From NCBI GenBank assembly GCA_014075255.1, contig CP046178.1, positions 2,374,894 to 2,438,893 on the forward strand: 64,000 nt of DNA, given 5' to 3'. A program made the translations under genes and the position numbers. Under the pieces are notes generated by a model that was not told the DNA's origin, made no database searches, and saw nothing but the letters and a program-made list of their open reading frames with translations. The DNA comes from Gammaproteobacteria bacterium (GTDB lineage Bacteria; Pseudomonadota; Gammaproteobacteria; UBA4575). This document shows, piece by piece, positions 52,178-63,014 of the stretch (position 1 is the stretch's first letter; the number at the start of each line of letters is the position of its first letter).

Positions 52178-52483
52178 GTGTTCAACGTCTCGTTGATGAT
52201 GATCTTTGAGTTTTTCTTTGTGTTTAACGATTTGTCTATCTAGTTTGTCAACCAAGTTGTCGACTGCAGCATACATTCCTTCATTTGATGCATCTGCAAA
52301 TATTTTATTGCCACTTACTAGTAGTGACGCTTCTGCATGATGCTCAAGTTTTTCTACAGTTAATACTACATGAATATTGATTACGTGATCAAAATGACGC
52401 GTGAGCTTTTCAAACTTTTTTTCAACATATTCTTTTAAAGATGATGTTACTTTTAGGTGTTGCCCCGTTATGTTTATTTGCAT
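52157..52483 (-). CDS. hpf: Ribosome hibernation-promoting factor, short form
   Basis: 108 residues. MQINITGQHLKVTSSLKEYVEKKFEKL start and VDNLVDKLDRQIVKHKEKLKDHH core of the Hpf/YfiA family. The C-terminus (HAINTQ) is coded by the 11-bp tandem repeat and is probably not conserved. Between rpoN and ptsN as usual. Confidence 0.95.
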   Translation of the reverse strand: MQINITGQHLKVTSSLKEYVEKKFEKLTRHFDHVINIHVVLTVEKLEHHAEASLLVSGNKIFADASNEGMYAAVDNLVDKLDRQIVKHKEKLKDHHQRDVEHHAINTQ

Positions 52484-52544
52484 AATTACTCCTTCAATTA
52501 TTCATGACAATAGTAGATCACAGTCGTCATAGGATTAAAACAAA

Positions 52545-54008
52545 TTAAATAATTTGTCTTCTTTCGCTGGATGACGGTATTCCCATAGATTCCCTATATT
52601 TGGCGATTGTGCGACGTGCCACAGTGATGCCATTTTGTTCAAGTAATGTCGCTATTTTATTGTCACTTAGCGGTTTGCCTTGTACTTCTTGTTTAATCAA
52701 TTTTTTGATCATGGCTCGAATTGCAGTAGCGGAACAAATTCCCCCATCATTTGTGTTGACATGGCTTGAGAAAAAGTATTTAAACTCGAAAACACCTCGT
52801 GCGCAGTCTAAGTACTTATTTGTGGTCACTCGGGAAATAGTAGACTCATGTAAATCTAGTTCCTCCGCAATATCTCGCAATACTAATGGTCGCATAGCTT
52901 CTTCACCATATTCAAAAAATGCTCTTTGGTGGCGCAATATAGAATTGGCTACTCGCATTAAAGTTTCATTACGGCTTTGTAGACTTTTAATAAACCAACG
53001 TGCTTCTTGTAGTTGGTTACGTAAATATTCTGTGTCATTACTTTTACTAGAATCTTTTATCAAACTTGAATATACGTCGTTAATACGTAACTTCGGTGCG
53101 CTCTCAGTGTTGAGTCGGACATGCCAAATACCGTCATGTTTAGATACATATACATCTGGCACAATATAATCTGACTTTGGTGTGTTAACTAAATCTCCGG
53201 GTCGTGGGTTGAGTGACTGAATTAAGCTAATGGCTTCTTCGAGTTCCTCTATTGGTAATTTAGTGATCTTTAAAAGTTGCTTGTGGTTTTTTGTGGCTAC
53301 TAGGTCTAGATGTTTTGCAGCTAAAAGCTGGGCAGTATTAAGTGAGTCTGTGTCCTCGCTCATCTGTTGCAGCTGTATCTCTATACATTCTTGTAGGCTT
53401 CTAGAGCCAGATCCTATGGGGTCTAGACGTTGTACAAATTTCAGAACAGCCTCGACTTCATCTAACTCTATTTCTTCATAGTCTTTGCGAAGGTTTTCAT
53501 AAATACTTTCTACTGACTCCTGTAGATAACCAGATTCATCAAATGAATCTATAAGTGTGATTGCAATCATATGATCTAGCTCAGTGAGTGAACTTAGTTC
53601 AAGTTGCCACAATAAATGCTCCTGTAATGAATCTTGATCGTCACCGCTTTGGTTTTCTAAAAAAGAGGAATAATCTTCAGTTTTTTGCGTTGATGGTGTT
53701 GTGGGTTGACTGGGTTCGTAATAGTCATCCCATTGACTATCAGTGGGTAACTCGTCAGGTAAGCTCTCATTTGTGCCTAGTTCTTTAGCATCGCTGACAT
53801 CTTCTTTTGATGTTTGATCTTCAGGGGTTGTTGAGGTCTCCGGAGCTTGGTCATCTTCGGTCTCAAGCATGGGATTGGTTTCAAAGGCTTCTTGAATCTC
53901 AGCTTTCAGCTCCAATGAGGAGAGTTGCAGCAAGCGTATGGCTTGTTGCAATTGTGGGGTCATCGTTAACTGTTGACCTATCCGAAGTTGAAGCGAAGGT
54001 TTCAGCAT
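52545..54008 (-). CDS. rpoN: RNA polymerase sigma-54 factor
   Basis: 487 residues. N-terminal Gln-rich activator-contact region (MLKPSLQLRIGQQLTMTPQL), an acidic low-complexity linker (about 50-120), the core-binding part and the C-terminal RpoN box ARRTIAKYRE followed by SMGIPSSSERR. Directs transcription from -24/-12 promoters. Confidence 0.97.
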   Translation of the reverse strand: MLKPSLQLRIGQQLTMTPQLQQAIRLLQLSSLELKAEIQEAFETNPMLETEDDQAPETSTTPEDQTSKEDVSDAKELGTNESLPDELPTDSQWDDYYEPSQPTTPSTQKTEDYSSFLENQSGDDQDSLQEHLLWQLELSSLTELDHMIAITLIDSFDESGYLQESVESIYENLRKDYEEIELDEVEAVLKFVQRLDPIGSGSRSLQECIEIQLQQMSEDTDSLNTAQLLAAKHLDLVATKNHKQLLKITKLPIEELEEAISLIQSLNPRPGDLVNTPKSDYIVPDVYVSKHDGIWHVRLNTESAPKLRINDVYSSLIKDSSKSNDTEYLRNQLQEARWFIKSLQSRNETLMRVANSILRHQRAFFEYGEEAMRPLVLRDIAEELDLHESTISRVTTNKYLDCARGVFEFKYFFSSHVNTNDGGICSATAIRAMIKKLIKQEVQGKPLSDNKIATLLEQNGITVARRTIAKYRESMGIPSSSERRQII

Positions 54009-54144
54009 AAATTTGATTATGGCACGGAAATTGCTTATTAAAAACTAAAAGAATCTACGGCTCATCGACTGAATACGACCCGTAGTAAGCTCTACGCCGT
54101 GTTATGCGAAGAAATTAGTGGAAGCTATTTAAGAGATAGCGGTA

Positions 54145-54873
54145 TTAGCTAAGAGTAAAGTTTGAGCCGAGATAGACATCTTGCACTTCTTTGTTGTCCA
54201 ATAAACTATTCGGTGTTCCTTTTGCGAGCATACGTCCTTCATTGAGTATATAGGCGTGGTTACAAATACCTAAGGTTTCGCGAACGTTGTGGTCTGTAAT
54301 CAATAAGCCGATGTCTTTGTCGCGAAGTTCTTTTAATATACGTTGAATATCTTTTACTGAAATGGGATCTACCCCTGCAAAAGGTTCATCGAGTAATATA
54401 AATTTAGGTTGCATGGCAAGCGCTCGTGCAATCTCGGCGCGTCTTCTTTCGCCGCCAGACAAGCTTAAACCTTTATGGTCACGAATATGTTCAATTTGTA
54501 AATCAGAGAGTAATGCATTGCATTGCTCCTTACGTTGATTCTTTTTTAGTACGCCTCTTGCTTCTAGGCTAACCAGAATATTTTGTTCTACCGTCAATCC
54601 TCGAAATATGGATGCTTCCTGAGGTAGATAACCAATGCCTTGTTTGGCTCTAATGTGCATAGGTAGACGTGTAATGTCTTGCCCATCAAGCTTAATGTTT
54701 CCATCATTGCACTGTATTAGGCCCACTAACATATAAAAGCAGGTGGTTTTGCCTGCCCCATTGGGGCCAAGCAAGCCTACAATTTCGCCAGATTTAATTT
54801 CAAGCGAGACATTGTCGACCACTACGCGAGATTTAAATTGTTTGCGCAAGTTTTCTGCGCTCATGGTATTCAT
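54145..54873 (-). CDS. lptB: LPS-export ABC transporter ATPase LptB
   Basis: 242 residues. Walker [10 protein letters not shown], signature [17 protein letters not shown], Walker [15 protein letters not shown]-loop DHN. Energy source of LPS extraction by LptB2FGC. Follows lptA; lptF/lptG are outside the window. Confidence 0.97.
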   Translation of the reverse strand: MNTMSAENLRKQFKSRVVVDNVSLEIKSGEIVGLLGPNGAGKTTCFYMLVGLIQCNDGNIKLDGQDITRLPMHIRAKQGIGYLPQEASIFRGLTVEQNILVSLEARGVLKKNQRKEQCNALLSDLQIEHIRDHKGLSLSGGERRRAEIARALAMQPKFILLDEPFAGVDPISVKDIQRILKELRDKDIGLLITDHNVRETLGICNHAYILNEGRMLAKGTPNSLLDNKEVQDVYLGSNFTLS

Positions 54874-54918
54874 ATAAATATATTAGTAGTAATGCCAGCT
54901 ATTATTCGTTGATGTTTT

Positions 54919-55452
54919 TTATTGTTGAGTGTCTTCTTTAATGGTTTCTGGAAAAACAGTTATATTCACTCGATCATTGCCAGTTGAGCTGCCAGCGGTA
55001 ACAATTTCTTTATCTGTATAGAATGTAATTTTGTCACTGGCAAAAGTATTCCCCGCTTCAGTTAGTTTTGCATTCGTGGTTAAAACAATTTTATTCCCTG
55101 TAATGCTGTAAACCATTTTTTCAGCTTCGGCATTTATCTTTCTTCCATCGTCGGTGGTTTGTTTGAAGGTGCTTAGTTTTCCTTCAGATATAATTTTCTG
55201 AACTTTTTTATTTGCCGTCTCAAGTATCACAATGTCACCCGTTAAGATAGTGCTGCCTTGAGTAATTTTTACATTACCACGGTAGGTGCTGATGCCTGTC
55301 GCATCATTAATTTCTGCCGAATCTGCCTGAATATTAATTGGCTTAGTGGAGTCGTCTGTCAGTGCTAGCGCATTGGAGACGTATATAGAATGTGCTAAGA
55401 AAATCGTTGCGACTTTAATAATTATTTTAAATTTGTTGTTCATATTTAACAA
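54919..55452 (-). CDS. lptA: LPS transport periplasmic protein LptA
   Basis: 177 residues. Signal peptide (KIIIKVATIFLAHSIYVSNALA) and OstA-type beta-jellyroll (PINIQADSAEINDATGISTYRGNVKITQGS). Bridges inner and outer membrane for LPS. 8 nt after lptC. Confidence 0.95.
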   Translation of the reverse strand: MLNMNNKFKIIIKVATIFLAHSIYVSNALALTDDSTKPINIQADSAEINDATGISTYRGNVKITQGSTILTGDIVILETANKKVQKIISEGKLSTFKQTTDDGRKINAEAEKMVYSITGNKIVLTTNAKLTEAGNTFASDKITFYTDKEIVTAGSSTGNDRVNITVFPETIKEDTQQ

Positions 55453-55460
55453 TAATGTAT

Positions 55461-56027
55461 TTAAGGATTATATTGACCTTTAACATTTTTATGAAGATGA
55501 AGCACCTTATCGTTTAAATTCATGGTCATGCCAAGGGCGGTTACTTGTTGAGAACCGCGAGTAGCCGTCACGGCCATATCTGTGGTCACCTGCTGCTTTT
55601 TTTGTGAAACCGTGAGCATCTCGGTATAGATGCTTAATGGGACTGGTTCAGCATTGGTACTTGGTTGTTCGATTTTCACATCACCGATTAAGGTAATCAC
55701 ATCATTGTCGTCATGTGTTTGGCCTTTTTCAGAAGTGGCATAAATTTTACTGCCATTTTCGTTATAAATCACAATATCTGGCGAAGTAAACTCACTTCTT
55801 TGCTGGTCATGATAGAGCCAATATTTAGGTGCCGATAATTCATACTGTGGTTGACCAGCAGGGGAGTTAATAATCATTTCAATATTTTCGAAGCTGACTG
55901 TGGGGGTGTTGATTGACGTTGAAGGAGAAACGATTTCTGTGTAACTGTCTCGCTGATTTAAAAACGATAAGGTGAGCGCTGCGCCCACTACAATTAAACA
56001 GAAAATCCAAACTAATCTATATGACAT
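55461..56027 (-). CDS. lptC: LPS export protein LptC
   Basis: 188 residues. N-terminal single TM (LVWIFCLIVVGAALTLSFL) and a periplasmic jellyroll (INSPAGQPQYELSAPKYWLYHD, VITLIGDVKIEQP). Recruits LptA to the LptBFG extractor. In the canonical place between kdsC and lptA. Confidence 0.94.
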   Translation of the reverse strand: MSYRLVWIFCLIVVGAALTLSFLNQRDSYTEIVSPSTSINTPTVSFENIEMIINSPAGQPQYELSAPKYWLYHDQQRSEFTSPDIVIYNENGSKIYATSEKGQTHDDNDVITLIGDVKIEQPSTNAEPVPLSIYTEMLTVSQKKQQVTTDMAVTATRGSQQVTALGMTMNLNDKVLHLHKNVKGQYNP

Positions 56028-56081
56028 TTATTTATTCACCTACGTTAAATGTGAAAAATAGGGTACTTATTAGTGATGCTA

Positions 56082-56627
56082 TTAGTCATGGCCTTTGTGT
56101 AGGTTATAGTTCAAAGCTTCTTCTAATAGACCTTGCGATTCCAGCAACAGTTCACAAATTTCGCGTACCGCACCATGGCCGCCTTTTGCGGAAGTTTCCC
56201 AATGCGCATGCTTTTTTACAAAATGATGCGCATTTGCCACAGCAATGGCCAAACCACAATGTGACATCACTTGTAAGTCAACAATATCATCCCCTGCAAA
56301 AGAGGTTTGTTCTGGGCTTAAGTTAAGTTTATTTAATAACTGCTGAAATGCCGAGTATTTATCAATACTACCTTGATAAACATGTTCAACATTTAGATCG
56401 CGCATGCGATGTTCCAGTGCTTTGGAACTGCGTCCGGTTATAACACCCACTTGTATTCCGTAATGTTGTAGTAAGCGTATGCCATGACCATCTAAAGTGC
56501 TAAAGGTTTTAATTTCTTCGCCCTGCGAATCAATATGGATATTTCCATTGGTAAAAACACCGTCGACATCAAACAAGGCTAAGCGAATGGACTTTGCGCG
56601 AACTAGAATATTTTGATCAGATTTCAT
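56082..56627 (-). CDS. kdsC: 3-deoxy-D-manno-octulosonate-8-phosphate phosphatase KdsC
   Basis: 181 residues. HAD fold: DXD motif LALFDVDGVFTNG, then GRSSKALEHR, KYSAFQQLLNKL and the C-terminal FAGDDIVDLQVMSHCG. Last step in making KDO for LPS. kdsD, usually next to it, is not present here. Confidence 0.95.
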   Translation of the reverse strand: MKSDQNILVRAKSIRLALFDVDGVFTNGNIHIDSQGEEIKTFSTLDGHGIRLLQHYGIQVGVITGRSSKALEHRMRDLNVEHVYQGSIDKYSAFQQLLNKLNLSPEQTSFAGDDIVDLQVMSHCGLAIAVANAHHFVKKHAHWETSAKGGHGAVREICELLLESQGLLEEALNYNLHKGHD

Positions 56628-56639
56628 ATTAAAGTTTAT

Positions 56640-57590
56640 CTATAGAGATTGGGTATAAATTAGATATATGTATGCTGCATATCCAGCAATAAATAGTAGT
56701 CCAAATCCTCGCGGAATGATTTTTTTACGTAAGAAAATCATCACCAGTAAAAATAATACTCCTGTGGCAATTAGCATAACAGGATAGTCGCGTGTATAAA
56801 TTTTCTCAGGGAGATTATAAGATGTAATCAAGCTTGCAGTTGCAGTTACGCCAAGGGTGTTGAAAATATTCGACCCTACGATATTGCCGAGTGCGAGTTC
56901 ACCATGCCTTTTCATCGCACTGGCCACGCAGGTCGCTAACTCGGGCAAACTAGTGCCGAATGCAACAATGGTAAGGCCAATAATTATGTCGCTTACACCT
57001 AGTTGTAATGCAACTTCTGTTGCACTCCATACTACTAATTTTGAGCTTGCTAAAAGAACCGCAAGGCCAATGAATAATCCTGTGACGATTTTTGGGAGAG
57101 CTAGGTTGACAGCGGGTAATGTTTCGTCTGCCGAGTTATCCGTTTGATCTTCAAAACGCGAGAGCAGATAAAGTATGAAAATTAATGCGATAGCTAATAT
57201 AACGCCATCAACAAAACTTAATTGTTGGTCAAAAATTAGCAGGCTAAATAAAGCAGTTGCAGCCAGTAACAATAAGAAATTTTTTCGTATTAACTTTGCG
57301 TCAATTCTAATCGCTAATATACAAAGCGTTGCGCCTAGAACTAGCAGTATGTTGGTAATATTTGAACCAATCGCATTTCCAATTGCGAGGCCTGCATTTC
57401 CTTGCCATGCTGATAATGCAGATACCAAAAGTTCAGGTGCAGAGGTGCCAAAACCAAGGATGACAATACCTATTAAAATTTTTGAGATATTAAAATGCTT
57501 GCCCAGCAGTAGTGCATTATTTGCGAAAGTATTTGCACTCCACATTAGGAGTAAAAACCCTATTCCAAGAGCAGCAATAAAGATCAACAT
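56640..57590 (-). CDS. yrbG: Calcium/sodium antiporter, YrbG family
   Basis: 316 residues. About ten TM segments in two inverted halves, each with a Na/Ca-exchanger alpha repeat: GFGTSAPELLVSALSA...GNAIGSNITNIL and AFGTSLPELATCVASA...GNIVGSNIFNTLG. 12 nt upstream of kdsC; divergent from mlaF. Confidence 0.95.
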   Translation of the reverse strand: MLIFIAALGIGFLLLMWSANTFANNALLLGKHFNISKILIGIVILGFGTSAPELLVSALSAWQGNAGLAIGNAIGSNITNILLVLGATLCILAIRIDAKLIRKNFLLLLAATALFSLLIFDQQLSFVDGVILAIALIFILYLLSRFEDQTDNSADETLPAVNLALPKIVTGLFIGLAVLLASSKLVVWSATEVALQLGVSDIIIGLTIVAFGTSLPELATCVASAMKRHGELALGNIVGSNIFNTLGVTATASLITSYNLPEKIYTRDYPVMLIATGVLFLLVMIFLRKKIIPRGFGLLFIAGYAAYIYLIYTQSL

Positions 57591-57763
57591 ATGTACGCTT
57601 AGAGACTTGCTTGTTTAGTTAATTAATTGAATTGTTAGTAACTAGTGGGTGAGTACGTCGCCAAGCATACTATAAGCAGGTATGATGTTTGCCTGTTTTA
57701 TGTGGTAATTACATAGAAAAATTGCACTCACTTCGTGCTGGCTATAAAAGAAGAATAAATATA

Positions 57764-58561
57764 GTGGAATCAATCGTACAAATCCGTGACCTGCATTTTA
57801 CCCGCGGTACGCACAAAATTTTCAACGGCATCAGTTTAGATATTCGTGCTGGCCAAGTTACTGCATTTATGGGTCCAAGTGGAACAGGTAAAACCACTTT
57901 GCTAAAGCTCATTGGTGGCCAGTTACACCCTCAACAGGGAACTGTGCAGGTGTTTGGCGAAGATATTCATAATGTTGGTCAAAATACACTTTATGCGGTG
58001 CGTAAGCAGATGGGCATGCTGTTTCAAAGTGGCGCGTTGCTTACCGATTTAAACGTATTTGAAAATGTTGCGTTTCCATTGCGAGAACATACACAATTGC
58101 CAGAACAAATCATGCGTGATTTGGTGCTACTAAAATTAGAAGCAGTAGGTTTGCGCGGTGCGCGCAAGCTTATGCCCAGTCAATTATCGGGTGGTATGGC
58201 GAGGCGAGTGGCTTTGGCGCGTGCAATTGTTTTGGATCCTTCGATGATTATGTATGACGAGCCTTTTACTGGGTTAGATCCGATCACAAAAGGTACTATT
58301 GTGACGTTAATAAAAGAGTTGAATGAAAGCATGGGGCTTACCAGTGTCATCGTTTCGCATGATGTAGATGAGACGTTATCCATTGCTGATTATATTTATG
58401 TCATCTCCGAAGGTGAGATTGTGGAGTCCGGTACATCTGCTGATTTGTCCACCAGTTCATCAGAATGGATGCAACAGTTTTTGCAAGGGCTGCCGGATGG
58501 GCCTGTTCCATTTCATTATCCTTCCGATAATTTTAAAGAAGATTTACTAGTAGGTAGATAA
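57764..58561 (+). CDS. mlaF: Phospholipid transport ABC ATPase MlaF
   Basis: 265 residues from GTG 57764 (VESIVQIRDLHF), chosen because the family begins there; a longer reading from 57689 adds a non-conserved basic stretch. Walker A GPSGTGKTT, signature LSGGMARRVALARA, Walker B MIMYDEPFTGLDP. Part of MlaFEDB, which keeps outer-membrane lipid asymmetry. Confidence 0.95.
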   Translation: MESIVQIRDLHFTRGTHKIFNGISLDIRAGQVTAFMGPSGTGKTTLLKLIGGQLHPQQGTVQVFGEDIHNVGQNTLYAVRKQMGMLFQSGALLTDLNVFENVAFPLREHTQLPEQIMRDLVLLKLEAVGLRGARKLMPSQLSGGMARRVALARAIVLDPSMIMYDEPFTGLDPITKGTIVTLIKELNESMGLTSVIVSHDVDETLSIADYIYVISEGEIVESGTSADLSTSSSEWMQQFLQGLPDGPVPFHYPSDNFKEDLLVGR

Positions 58562-59346
58562 TGATAGCTGCAACCTTACAGAATATTGGTGGCTGGGCAT
58601 TGGGTTTGTTTGAGAACCTGGGCCGCGCTTCTATCTTTTTTGCCAGAATAATTGCTGCAATTCCACACGCTTTGACGCGACCAAGATTGATCATCAAAGA
58701 AGTTTATTCCATAGGTGTTTTGTCTCTTACGATTATCGTCGTATCCGGTCTTTTTGTGGGCATGGTGCTGGGTTTGCAGGGTTATATAACCTTAGTGGAC
58801 TTTGGGGCAGAAGAATCACTAGGAGTGGTGGTGGCGATGACCTTGGTGCGCGAACTGGGTCCTGTAGTAACCGCATTACTATTTGCTGGCCGAGCAGGTT
58901 CAGCATTAGCTGCTGAAATAGGATTAATGAAAGCAACGGAGCAACTCTCCAGTATGGAGATGATGGCTGTTGACCCGATTAAACGAATCATTACACCGCG
59001 TTTTATCGGTGGTTTTATTTCAGTACCATTGCTTACCGCGATTTTCACTGCAGTGGGTATATTGGGCGGCAGATTTGTCGGTGTAGGTTTGCTAGGAATT
59101 GATGAGGGCTCTTATTGGTCACAGATGCAAGCCAATGTAGACCTCGTTGATGATGTAGCGAATGGCATGATTAAGGGCGTAGTGTTTGCTATTGCTTGTG
59201 TTTGGATTGCTTTATATAAGGGTTATGATGCAATGCCAACCGCAGAAGGAATTAGTTTAGCCACTACGCACACGGTAGTAAATTCGGCACTTGCTGTGCT
59301 GGGTTTAGACTTTATTTTAACAGCGTTAATGTTTGGAAATTTGTAG
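58561..59346 (+). CDS. mlaE: Phospholipid transport permease MlaE
   Basis: 261 residues, about five TM segments. The MlaE permease motif is clear: LVRELGPVVTALLFAGRAGSALAAEIGLMKATEQLSS and MAVDPIKRIITPRF. Start overlaps the mlaF stop by one base. Confidence 0.96.
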   Translation: MIAATLQNIGGWALGLFENLGRASIFFARIIAAIPHALTRPRLIIKEVYSIGVLSLTIIVVSGLFVGMVLGLQGYITLVDFGAEESLGVVVAMTLVRELGPVVTALLFAGRAGSALAAEIGLMKATEQLSSMEMMAVDPIKRIITPRFIGGFISVPLLTAIFTAVGILGGRFVGVGLLGIDEGSYWSQMQANVDLVDDVANGMIKGVVFAIACVWIALYKGYDAMPTAEGISLATTHTVVNSALAVLGLDFILTALMFGNL

Positions 59347-59388
59347 AGCTTATTTAACGTGATAAGAAAAAATTAGGTAAATGAAATT

Positions 59389-59847
59389 ATGACAACGCGT
59401 TTTATCGAAACCATGGTGGGGCTTTTTGTAGTGCTCGGGTTTTTAGCTTTCTTTATGTTGGCGATGAAAGTTAGTAATTTAAGTAGGCTAACTAGCAAAG
59501 ACGGTTACGAAGTGTCGGCCTATTTTGAAAATATTGGTGGTTTGAAAGTACGTTCACCGGTAACGGTATCGGGTGTGCGCGTAGGTCAGGTAATTGAAAT
59601 CGTCTACGATTCAAATCGATACGAGGCTAAGGTAGTGATGCGTCTTGAAGCAGCACATGATTATTTCCCAATTGATACCACTGCGAGCATTTACACTGCG
59701 GGCTTGCTAGGTGAGCAGTATGTAGCGTTGGAGCCTGGTGCGGAAGAGGATGTGCTGGTCACTGGCGACAATATAGAATTTACTCAATCGGCCCTGGTAT
59801 TAGAGGAGATAATTGGCAAAATTGTTGTCAAACTTACATCAGGGTAG
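59389..59847 (+). CDS. mlaD: Phospholipid-binding MCE protein MlaD
   Basis: 152 residues. N-terminal TM (TMVGLFVVLGFLAFFMLAMKV) and one MCE domain (YFENIGGLKVRSPVTVSGVRVGQV; TAGLLGEQYVALEPG). Forms the hexameric ring under the MlaFE transporter. Confidence 0.96.
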   Translation: MTTRFIETMVGLFVVLGFLAFFMLAMKVSNLSRLTSKDGYEVSAYFENIGGLKVRSPVTVSGVRVGQVIEIVYDSNRYEAKVVMRLEAAHDYFPIDTTASIYTAGLLGEQYVALEPGAEEDVLVTGDNIEFTQSALVLEEIIGKIVVKLTSG

Positions 59848-59911
59848 CTAAAAATGTATAAGTCATTGATTTTTAATATATAACCATCCTAATTTAGGGG
59901 AACTCATTGTG

Positions 59912-60589
59912 ATGAAGAATAGGCTAATAAACCGCAAGCATCTATCTCAAATATTTATTCAAGTTTCGGTAACCACGCTCGCTGTGTTAGCAATGCTAGT
60001 GAGCAGCATCGCCTTGGCTATCGATGACCGTAAGCCAGAGCAAATTGTTGAAGAAACTTCAACAAACATTCTTAAGACAATTAATGATGAGAATGAGCGT
60101 TTGCGCGAAGATCCAACTTTAATCAATCAACTGATTAATGACACCGTGATACCCATCATCGATTTAGATTCGATGGGTAAATTGATCTTGGGAAAATATT
60201 GGAAAAAAGCGAGTGCAGAACAACGAACAAGTTTCGTTGCTGAATTTAAAGACATGCTAATTCGCACTTATGCAAAGTCTTTGGTTGATTATGGGCATGC
60301 AAAAGTGAATGTGCTTCCTGCGCGCGATAAAGAAGAAGGAAAGTATTATACCGTGCAATCCGAACTTGATGTAGGCTCCGGTAGGCCAGCTTTACAAGTT
60401 GCCTATATATTTCGTAAGAATAAGCAAACTGAGTGGAAGGTGTTTGACTTGGCGGTTGATGGTCTTAGTTTGGTAAAGAATTTTCGTACCAGTTTCAATC
60501 AAGAGATCAGAGAGACTTCTTTGGATGCATTGATTGCGCGTTTAGCCAATACAAATAATTCTGGTGCAATAGACGAAGTGGCAGAGTAA
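59912..60589 (+). CDS. mlaC: Periplasmic phospholipid carrier MlaC
   Basis: 225 residues from ATG 59912 (GTG one codon earlier also possible; AGGGG is placed for either). Signal peptide ending near SSIALA. MlaC fold: IDLDSMGKLILGKYWKKASAEQR, FKDMLIRTYAKSLVDY, WKVFDLAVDGLSLVKNFR. Shuttles lipid between MlaD and the outer membrane. Confidence 0.94.
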   Translation: MKNRLINRKHLSQIFIQVSVTTLAVLAMLVSSIALAIDDRKPEQIVEETSTNILKTINDENERLREDPTLINQLINDTVIPIIDLDSMGKLILGKYWKKASAEQRTSFVAEFKDMLIRTYAKSLVDYGHAKVNVLPARDKEEGKYYTVQSELDVGSGRPALQVAYIFRKNKQTEWKVFDLAVDGLSLVKNFRTSFNQEIRETSLDALIARLANTNNSGAIDEVAE

Positions 60590-60618
60590 CTTTAGTGTCA
60601 ATATCAGTTTAATTACAC

Positions 60619-60924
60619 GTGTCAGATTTTAAATATATAGAGCCAGGTCGTTTTACCGTTACAGGCGACCTAACTTTTGCGAGTGTTCCTGAAGTTTGGA
60701 AACAGGCGCGAAAATCATTGTTAGAAGTGTTCGAAGATAGTTTAGAAATAGATATCGGTGCGGCAAAGAAATTTGATAGTGGTGGTTTAGCGCTAATGGT
60801 TGCCTGGTCGCGTTGGGCGCATTGTAATAACAAAGATCTTGTATTTAGGAATGCAACTGAGAAGACTCAAAAGCTGGTTGAGATAAACAAGCTTCAGGAT
60901 GTGCTTAATATCCACATCAGCTAA
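60619..60924 (+). CDS. mlaB: STAS-domain protein MlaB
   Basis: 101 residues, GTG start. STAS fold: FTVTGDLTFASVPEVW, IDIGAAKKFDSGGLALMVAW. Binds MlaF in the complex. Last of mlaFEDCB; the bolA/ibaG gene often found next is missing, and the 100-nt gap to murA shows no gene. Confidence 0.93.
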   Translation: MSDFKYIEPGRFTVTGDLTFASVPEVWKQARKSLLEVFEDSLEIDIGAAKKFDSGGLALMVAWSRWAHCNNKDLVFRNATEKTQKLVEINKLQDVLNIHIS

Positions 60925-61021
60925 GTAAAAAGTCAACACTTAGCTAGCAACTAGCAGATGGGTTCGTTAAGATCCCTACCTTCTCAATCGTACATCTCTT
61001 AACTTAATCTCCTCATCGTAA

Positions 61022-62284
<1,263 letters not shown>

Positions 62285-62300
62285 ATAAAAATTTTCATTC

Positions 62301-62951
62301 ATGTCTGCACAAGCAAACAAACAGTTTACCACTATAGCCTTATCCAAAGGACGCATCTTTGATGAGTGTCGCGAGCTGTTGGAAAAAATCGGCATCACGG
62401 TTGCGCAAAAAGAATTAGATGGACGCAAATTGGTGTTGCCCACCAATAAACCAGATGTTCGTTTATTAATTATTCGTGCAACGGATGTACCGACCTATGT
62501 GCAATACGGCGCGGCAGAATTAGGTGTGGTCGGCAAAGATACCTTAATGGAATTTAGTGGAGACGGAATTTATGAACCGCTGGATCTAGGCATTGCAAAG
62601 TGTCAATTGATGGCGGCAGGAGTTGAAGGCAAGAGTGCTGGAAACCGTCGTATGCGGGTGGCCACGAAATATTTACAAAGCACGCGTCGTTACTTTGCTT
62701 CTAAAGGTCAGCAAGTAGAATTGATAAAGCTTTATGGTTCGATGGAACTCGCGCCATTATTGGGCTTGGCGGATTGTATCGTTGACCTGGTTGCAACCGG
62801 CAGCACACTAAAAGCAAATGGATTGGTGGCTACCGAGCATATTGCCGATATCAGTTCGCGTCTGATTGTTAACAAGGCAGCAATGAAGATAAAATCTGCT
62901 ACACTTAAACCTTTAATTGAAGAATTCAGGCTAGCTGTCGAGAAACCATAG
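62301..62951 (+). CDS. hisG: ATP phosphoribosyltransferase HisG, short form
   Basis: 216 residues, so the short form that needs the HisZ regulatory subunit. Motifs: [70 protein letters not shown]. No hisZ in the window. hisD, which often follows, is replaced here by an aro gene. Confidence 0.96.
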   Translation: MSAQANKQFTTIALSKGRIFDECRELLEKIGITVAQKELDGRKLVLPTNKPDVRLLIIRATDVPTYVQYGAAELGVVGKDTLMEFSGDGIYEPLDLGIAKCQLMAAGVEGKSAGNRRMRVATKYLQSTRRYFASKGQQVELIKLYGSMELAPLLGLADCIVDLVATGSTLKANGLVATEHIADISSRLIVNKAAMKIKSATLKPLIEEFRLAVEKP

Positions 62952-63014
62952 TATTTCCAAGAGAATATTCTCATAGAAATTCCAAGAAATTTATAAAGGT
63001 CAGGAAAGATCATC

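Noticed and set aside
52600-53169. 189-codon + strand ORF opposite rpoN
   Set aside because: The - strand frame is an intact sigma-54 gene with the RpoN box; the antisense frame has no recognisable protein features.
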